This document shows positions 60,161-64,000 of a stretch of DNA of 64,000 nt, in pieces. A program made the position numbers and the translations under genes. How positions within the stretch are numbered: the stretch's first letter is position 1; each line of letters starts with the position of its first letter. Source of the stretch: CAZVLQ01 sp964628185 (lineage in GTDB: Bacteria; Pseudomonadota; Zetaproteobacteria; Mariprofundales; Mariprofundaceae); the NCBI GenBank assembly GCA_964628185.1, contig CAZVLQ010000008.1:23055-87054 (forward strand). The letters are read 5' to 3'. The notes beneath the pieces were generated by a model. That model ran no database searches and had not been told where the DNA came from. It saw only the letters and a program-made list of their open reading frames with translations.

Positions 60161-60646
60161 ATGATCAGTAAAAGTTCCAAAACAGCGTTAGCGGCCTTTG
60201 CGCCGGCGGTTCTGTCGGTGGCCCTGTTTATGGGTGTTCCGTCCATTGCCCATGCCGGATCAGGTCTGGCCGTTCAGGTGAAAGCCGCGGGTTCAGTGTC
60301 AGATGTCATCGCCAAGCTTAAGGGCATGGTGCACAAGAACGGCATGATGGTGATGGGCGAACTTCATCAGGGAAAGGTAATGTCCATGGTGGGCCTGAGT
60401 ATTGAGTCCGAAAGTATTTTCGTCGGCAATGCCAAGGTTGGAAAGAAGCTGTTTTCGGCCAACCCCGGCGCGGGTATAGCGGTTCCTGTCCGTATCAATG
60501 TTTACCGGGATACGGATGGCACGACCAAAGTTAGCTATGTGCCGCCGTCACGCGTGCTTGCTGTATACCACAACCCCATGATGAGCAAGGTGGCGGGCAT
60601 GCTGGACGGCAAGCTTGCCAAGATGACGGGTATGCTGGGCAAATAA
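60161..60646 (+). CDS. DUF302 domain protein
   Basis: This 161-residue secreted protein has AGGAGGT seven bases before the ATG at 60161 and a signal peptide ending AHA-G. The DUF302 core is MVMGELHQGKVM, then VFVGNAKVGKKLFSANPGAGI and PVRINVY. DUF302 proteins are common beside redox and copper genes but have no established activity. The Met/Lys-rich end (MMSKVAGMLDGKLAKMTGM) echoes that of the 50445 protein. The 259-base gap before it (59902-60160) holds no ORF or clear signal. Confidence 0.88.
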   Translation: MISKSSKTALAAFAPAVLSVALFMGVPSIAHAGSGLAVQVKAAGSVSDVIAKLKGMVHKNGMMVMGELHQGKVMSMVGLSIESESIFVGNAKVGKKLFSANPGAGIAVPVRINVYRDTDGTTKVSYVPPSRVLAVYHNPMMSKVAGMLDGKLAKMTGMLGK

Positions 60647-60653
60647 TACGGAT

Positions 60654-61811
60654 ATGGAATACGCCCTCGCATCTGGCAGAAAGAGCGGCCTCATCAGACG
60701 GCTATTAAGTGAAGAAATTCTGTTGAGCCTGATTATTCTGGCCACAGCGGGGGTGTCTCCCAATATCTTCGTGGCAGCGCAGGCGGGCATGGCCAACATG
60801 AAGGACCTGGCTATATGGCTACTTATTCCCGCTGTGGCCATCCTGCTTGTTTCCCTTCTGATTGCATGGGGATGCGGGCATGTACGCCTTGTAAATCGGG
60901 TGATAGCGGGGGCTGGTGCCGGACTTGTTGCGACGGCGGGTCTTGAAGTGATTCGTTTGAGCAGCTTTCACCTTGGTGGCATGCCCGGAGATTTGCCCAG
61001 ATTGATGGGGGTGCTGCTTACCGACAGTTTTATGCAGGGATCCTCGCACCTCTCGGATTTTCTGGGCTATGCCTATCATTACTGGAACGGTGCTTCATTT
61101 GGTATCATATTTGCCGTCTTTCTGGGCAGGAAATCACCCGCCTGGGGGATCGTGTATGGCATTGTCATTGGCACTGTTTTTCTGTTGAGCCCTCCCGTGC
61201 AGTCATTGGGCATCGGTTTTATGGGAAGCGATATGCCAACCATGACCCTAACCGTTTATATTGCGCACTTTGTATATGGCGGGATTCTCGGCTGGCTCTG
61301 CAGCCATTGGGTAAAGAATGATGAATGGCTGTTTGCCGGCAACGGATCAGCTGGTAACAAGGCGCGCAGTATGACACGAACCAAATGCCTGATGCCGGTC
61401 ATGGCGGGAATTCTGATGCTGGGCGTCATGATGGCGGAGCATGGCGCGAAAGCAGCGGAGAACATAAATACGGCGGCGATCACGGAACAGGACATTGAAT
61501 ACAGCCCGGAAGAACAAACGGTACACGTAGGCCAGTCGATTCGGGTCGAGAACAAAGACCCTTTTGATCATAAATCGCGAGTAACGCGTCAGTTACCGGG
61601 TGGCGCACTGGGCGAGATTCTATCGCTCGGTCTGATGATTCCATCCGCGCTTGCCGGGAAAGATGTTGGCGGTATGAAAAGAACCGAGGTCACTGATCAT
61701 GTGGACAAGCCGGGGACATCCTTTACCTTCAAGCTGGACAAGCCAGGCGTCTATGAAATCCGTTGCATGCTGCATGACGGCATGACGGCAACGATCAAGA
61801 CGGTGGAATAA
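60654..61811 (+). CDS. Polytopic membrane protein with C-terminal cupredoxin domain
   Basis: This 385-residue protein has about six helices in residues 20-225, one near 245-262, then a periplasmic cupredoxin-like domain with His306 (DPFDHKSR), Cys371, His374 and Met377 (CMLHDGM). The DPFxH motif is shared with the cupredoxin domain at 52150. It starts 7 bases after the DUF302 gene. It could tether a copper site to the membrane or deliver copper; both are inference. I recognise no named family for the membrane part. Confidence 0.78.
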   Translation: MEYALASGRKSGLIRRLLSEEILLSLIILATAGVSPNIFVAAQAGMANMKDLAIWLLIPAVAILLVSLLIAWGCGHVRLVNRVIAGAGAGLVATAGLEVIRLSSFHLGGMPGDLPRLMGVLLTDSFMQGSSHLSDFLGYAYHYWNGASFGIIFAVFLGRKSPAWGIVYGIVIGTVFLLSPPVQSLGIGFMGSDMPTMTLTVYIAHFVYGGILGWLCSHWVKNDEWLFAGNGSAGNKARSMTRTKCLMPVMAGILMLGVMMAEHGAKAAENINTAAITEQDIEYSPEEQTVHVGQSIRVENKDPFDHKSRVTRQLPGGALGEILSLGLMIPSALAGKDVGGMKRTEVTDHVDKPGTSFTFKLDKPGVYEIRCMLHDGMTATIKTVE

Positions 61812-61921
61812 TAGTCAAGCGCCGCAAAAATCAGTTTCTTTCTTGCCTGGGAGCGTAGGATTACGCTGCCGGCATTTGCGCAAGCGGTTCTTCATGACCA
61901 TAATTTAAACTTAATTCAAAG

Positions 61922-61938
61922 TTGGCATTGATTTTGCT
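61922..61938 (+). promoter_or_regulatory. Possible sigma-54 (-24/-12) promoter
   Basis: TTGGCATTGATTTTGCT has GG and GC at the required 10-base interval and matches TTGGCAC-N5-TTGCW at most positions. It lies about 90-130 bases before the protoporphyrinogen oxidase start. The surrounding 217-base gap is otherwise AT-rich without an ORF. Confidence 0.45.
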
Positions 61939-62028
61939 TTTAAAATATACTGGTTACTCATTTTTGTATATTTTTTCAGCTTTTTGCTTTCGGAGGATGA
62001 ATTCGGTATTCCATATTGATCATTTTAT

Positions 62029-63522
62029 TTGAATGAAATATTACAGAATACGGTTGAGGATTTTGGCTTGAAACAGGCGGGCAAAAATGTCGTTGTGATC
62101 GGAGGCGGGATTTCCGGTTTGGCTGCGGCCTTCTGGCTGCGGCAGAATGGATTTGAAGTAACCGTGCTGGAACGCGATTCGCGCGCTGGCGGCGTAATCC
62201 GCAGTGAGCATACCAATGGTTATACGCTGGATTACGCCGCCAATTGCCTGGCAAACTTCCTGCCCGAGGTGAATCATCTTTGCGAGACCGTGGGTCTTTC
62301 CGGGGAGCAAATTTTTCGTAATAAACAGGCGAGCAGGCGCTATCTGCTAAAGCAGGGAATAACACAGGCAGTGCCTCTGACGGCATTTGAGATGATGACG
62401 TCATCCTTCTGGCCGTGGACGGCCAGGCTGAGGATGGCCATGGAGCCGTTTGTTCCCGCTTCAGAGCCGGAAAGCGAGGAAACGGTGGCGGATTTTGTTC
62501 GCAGGCGGTTTGGACGGGAGCTGTTTGAGCAGGCCATTGAGCCTTTTATAGCCGGTACGTTTTCCGGTGATGCCGAACAGGCATGCGTACGGAGCATGCT
62601 GCCCCGTCTGTATGGGCTGGAGCAGCAGTACGGAAGCGTTATTCGGGGGGTGATTGCGAGCAGGTTGTCAGGAAGGAAATCGCGTTACCCGACACGTCTG
62701 TTTTCCTTCAGGGACGGCATGGAGGCCTTGCCGCATGCACTGGCCCGTTATCTGGGCAATCGCCTTGTTCTTGACACTGAGGTCAAGAGCATCACCCGCA
62801 GCGGACGCAGATGGAAGGTTGAAGCTGAATACTCCGGATGCCCGGTTGCGCTGGAAGCTGACGCGGTTATTCTGGCTGTGCCGGCACAGGCTGCCGCACG
62901 GCTTCTTGATCCACTTTCCGATGTACTTGCAGTTCAGTTGAAAAGCGTGGTTTATGCACCGATGGCGGTTGTGTTCACCGGTTTTCGCAAAAATGATATC
63001 AGGCATCCCCTGGATGGTATCGGTTGTCTTGTTCCGGGCAGGGAAGGCAGAAGGATTCTCGGCTCCCTATGGAATTCAAGTTTGTTCGTTCATCGCGCTC
63101 CGGCCGGCCGAGCGTTGCTGACCAGCTATGTGGGTGGTTTGCGCAGACCCGATGCCGTAGAGTATGATGACCAAAAGTTGCTGGACTGGGTGATGACGGA
63201 CATGAAAGCAATGCTGGGCATTCACGGCAACCCTGAAGTGGTGCGCATCATTCGCCATCGCCACGGGCTTCCCCAGTATCAACTTGGGCATCAACGGCGT
63301 CTTGCCACGATAGCGAAGCAGTTACGCCTGCTACCCGGATTGTATCTGTGCGGGAACTTTCTGGACGGTATTTCTATTCGTGATCGTATTGCTCGGGGCC
63401 GGCAGCTGGCAAACCGCATATGCAGCGAGATGAGCGGCCACGCCGGTCTTTCCCTGGTCAGGCAGGACGGTTGCAGGGAAGAAGATGCAAATAGCTGGAT
63501 GGAAAGAAGAAAGAGTGGATAG
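62029..63522 (+). CDS. hemG: Protoporphyrinogen oxidase (HemG/HemY type)
   Basis: This FAD-dependent enzyme is up to 497 residues. The dinucleotide motif GGGISGLAAA, ERDSRAGGVIRSE and the C-terminal CGNFLDGISIRDRIARGRQL match HemY-type oxygen-dependent protoporphyrinogen oxidase, converting protoporphyrinogen IX to protoporphyrin IX at the membrane. No ATG start fits: TTG at 62029 lacks a ribosome site, and TTG at 62068 has GAGG eight bases before it and fits the family better. Together with hemN it supports the many cytochromes. Confidence 0.9.
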   Translation: MNEILQNTVEDFGLKQAGKNVVVIGGGISGLAAAFWLRQNGFEVTVLERDSRAGGVIRSEHTNGYTLDYAANCLANFLPEVNHLCETVGLSGEQIFRNKQASRRYLLKQGITQAVPLTAFEMMTSSFWPWTARLRMAMEPFVPASEPESEETVADFVRRRFGRELFEQAIEPFIAGTFSGDAEQACVRSMLPRLYGLEQQYGSVIRGVIASRLSGRKSRYPTRLFSFRDGMEALPHALARYLGNRLVLDTEVKSITRSGRRWKVEAEYSGCPVALEADAVILAVPAQAAARLLDPLSDVLAVQLKSVVYAPMAVVFTGFRKNDIRHPLDGIGCLVPGREGRRILGSLWNSSLFVHRAPAGRALLTSYVGGLRRPDAVEYDDQKLLDWVMTDMKAMLGIHGNPEVVRIIRHRHGLPQYQLGHQRRLATIAKQLRLLPGLYLCGNFLDGISIRDRIARGRQLANRICSEMSGHAGLSLVRQDGCREEDANSWMERRKSG

Positions 63523-63589
63523 CCCTGATTTGAAAGGATTCTGAAGAGCGATTTGTGCATAAAGGGCGAGCTAAGCCCAGGAGGTTTTT

Positions 63590-63811
63590 ATGTTTGGACT
63601 CGGATTCCCGGAACTGTTGATTATTCTGGTAATAATTCTCGTGATTTTTGGCGCAGGCAAGCTTCCCCAGGTGGGAGAGGCACTGGGGAAGGGACTTGGC
63701 AAGTTCCGAAGCGCCATGGATGACAAGTCGGAGATGCAGGGTGCGTCGCATCCGGCTTCTTCCGATACGTCTGCTGCATCCGTGGATGAAGCGGTCAAAG
63801 AGGGATCATAA
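63590..63811 (+). CDS. tatA: Twin-arginine translocase subunit TatA
   Basis: This 73-residue protein has an N-terminal helix (FPELLIILVIILVIFG), a hinge GKLP and an amphipathic helix with FRSAMDD, then an acidic tail. TatA forms the channel of the Tat export pathway, which is needed for Rieske-type and other folded proteins. AGGAGG precedes the ATG. The leader resembles that of hpnB. Followed by a second TatA/B gene. Confidence 0.94.
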   Translation: MFGLGFPELLIILVIILVIFGAGKLPQVGEALGKGLGKFRSAMDDKSEMQGASHPASSDTSAASVDEAVKEGS

Positions 63812-63829
63812 GCCGAACCGTCAGTACAA

Positions 63830-63925
63830 CCATGAGAGCCGCGGATATGCGCGAATGGACGCAAATGGAAGAAGATGGGATCGATGATTTCTGATTCACA
63901 TCTATTCACGTCCATTCGGGCTTGA
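63830..63925. repeat. Intergenic inverted repeat, second copy of the CGCGAATGGACG family
   Basis: Starts with ATGAGAGCCGCGGATATGCG, CGAATGGACGCAAATGG and ends with the opposing ACGTCCATTCGGGC. It matches the left arm of 57217-57383 in order and spacing. Confidence 0.55.
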
Positions 63926-63957
63926 TCTTTTCTTCTCTGGTTCCGTAGGAGTCCGCC

Positions 63958-64000
63958 GTGTTTGGGATTGGTTTTCCTGAAATGATTCTGATACTTGTGC
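63958..64000 (+). CDS. TatA/TatB-type protein, partial
   Basis: A GTG at 63958 behind TAGGAG (seven bases) opens a frame reading VFGIGFPEMILILV up to the edge. This matches the N-terminus of TatA/TatB proteins. Given tatA just upstream, it is probably tatB, but the fragment cannot separate TatA from TatB. Confidence 0.7.
   Translation, partial: MFGIGFPEMILILV

Overview
The window comes from a Gram-negative bacterium, most likely a pseudomonadotal (gamma- or beta-like) chemolithotroph or microaerophile. The signs are an outer-membrane phosphate porin, a BamE-like lipoprotein, an HldD heptose epimerase, E. coli-type Pho boxes, a consensus FNR box, hopanoid synthesis and many c-type cytochromes. 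I cannot name the species. The sequence is moderately GC-rich and densely packed, with ATGA or similar start/stop overlaps throughout. I saw no rRNA, tRNA, CRISPR array, prophage or transposase gene.

Layout. (1) 1-8860: phosphate regulon, with porin-pstSCAB-phoU-ppx on the minus strand, and a cNMP-binding-domain protein and phoB-phoR on the plus strand; the two strands are separated by back-to-back Pho boxes. (2) 8959-25988: a hopanoid region. It holds a B12-type radical SAM protein, a receiver-domain remnant, a second radical SAM gene coupled to an HpnL-like flippase, a heme-copper-like/DUF2249/hemerythrin block behind an FNR box, then hpnA-hpnN-hpnG-shc on the minus strand and hpnH-hpnB-hpnM-mlaA on the plus strand. 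(3) 25994-33750: a minus-strand bc-complex operon running cca, Rieske protein with an unusual N-terminal domain, cytochrome b-c fusion, four more c-type cytochromes and hemN. (4) 33830-37729: mdh-sucC-sucD, with a vapBC toxin-antitoxin module inserted between sucC and sucD. (5) 38010-42499: a metallophosphoesterase, then rtcB with an N-terminally truncated archease, bamE-like, hldD and pentapeptide-repeat genes. (6) 42694-50106: a tightly coupled six-gene operon opened by arsS and closed by arsM (arsenosugar-type enzymes), enclosing an acetolactate-synthase-like TPP enzyme, an aldehyde dehydrogenase, a membrane-anchored FMN glutamate-synthase-like protein and a peroxiredoxin. (7) 50445-61811: an unknown secreted protein followed by a respiratory module of cupredoxin-cytochrome c, cupredoxin, cytochrome bd-like oxidase subunit, three membrane or periplasmic cytochromes (one with an ethylbenzene-dehydrogenase-type heme domain), a DUF302 protein and a membrane protein ending in a cupredoxin domain. 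(8) 62029-64000: a protoporphyrinogen oxidase behind a possible sigma-54 promoter, then tatA and the start of a second tatA/B gene.

A family of short palindromic elements with 18-base terminal inverted repeats (three full copies plus one solo end) sits directly on stop codons of phoB, shc, sucD and arsM, and supplies coding sequence to phoB and shc. The strongest candidates for something new are the arsS-to-arsM operon, the bd-like oxidase/cupredoxin module and these stop-codon-associated elements.
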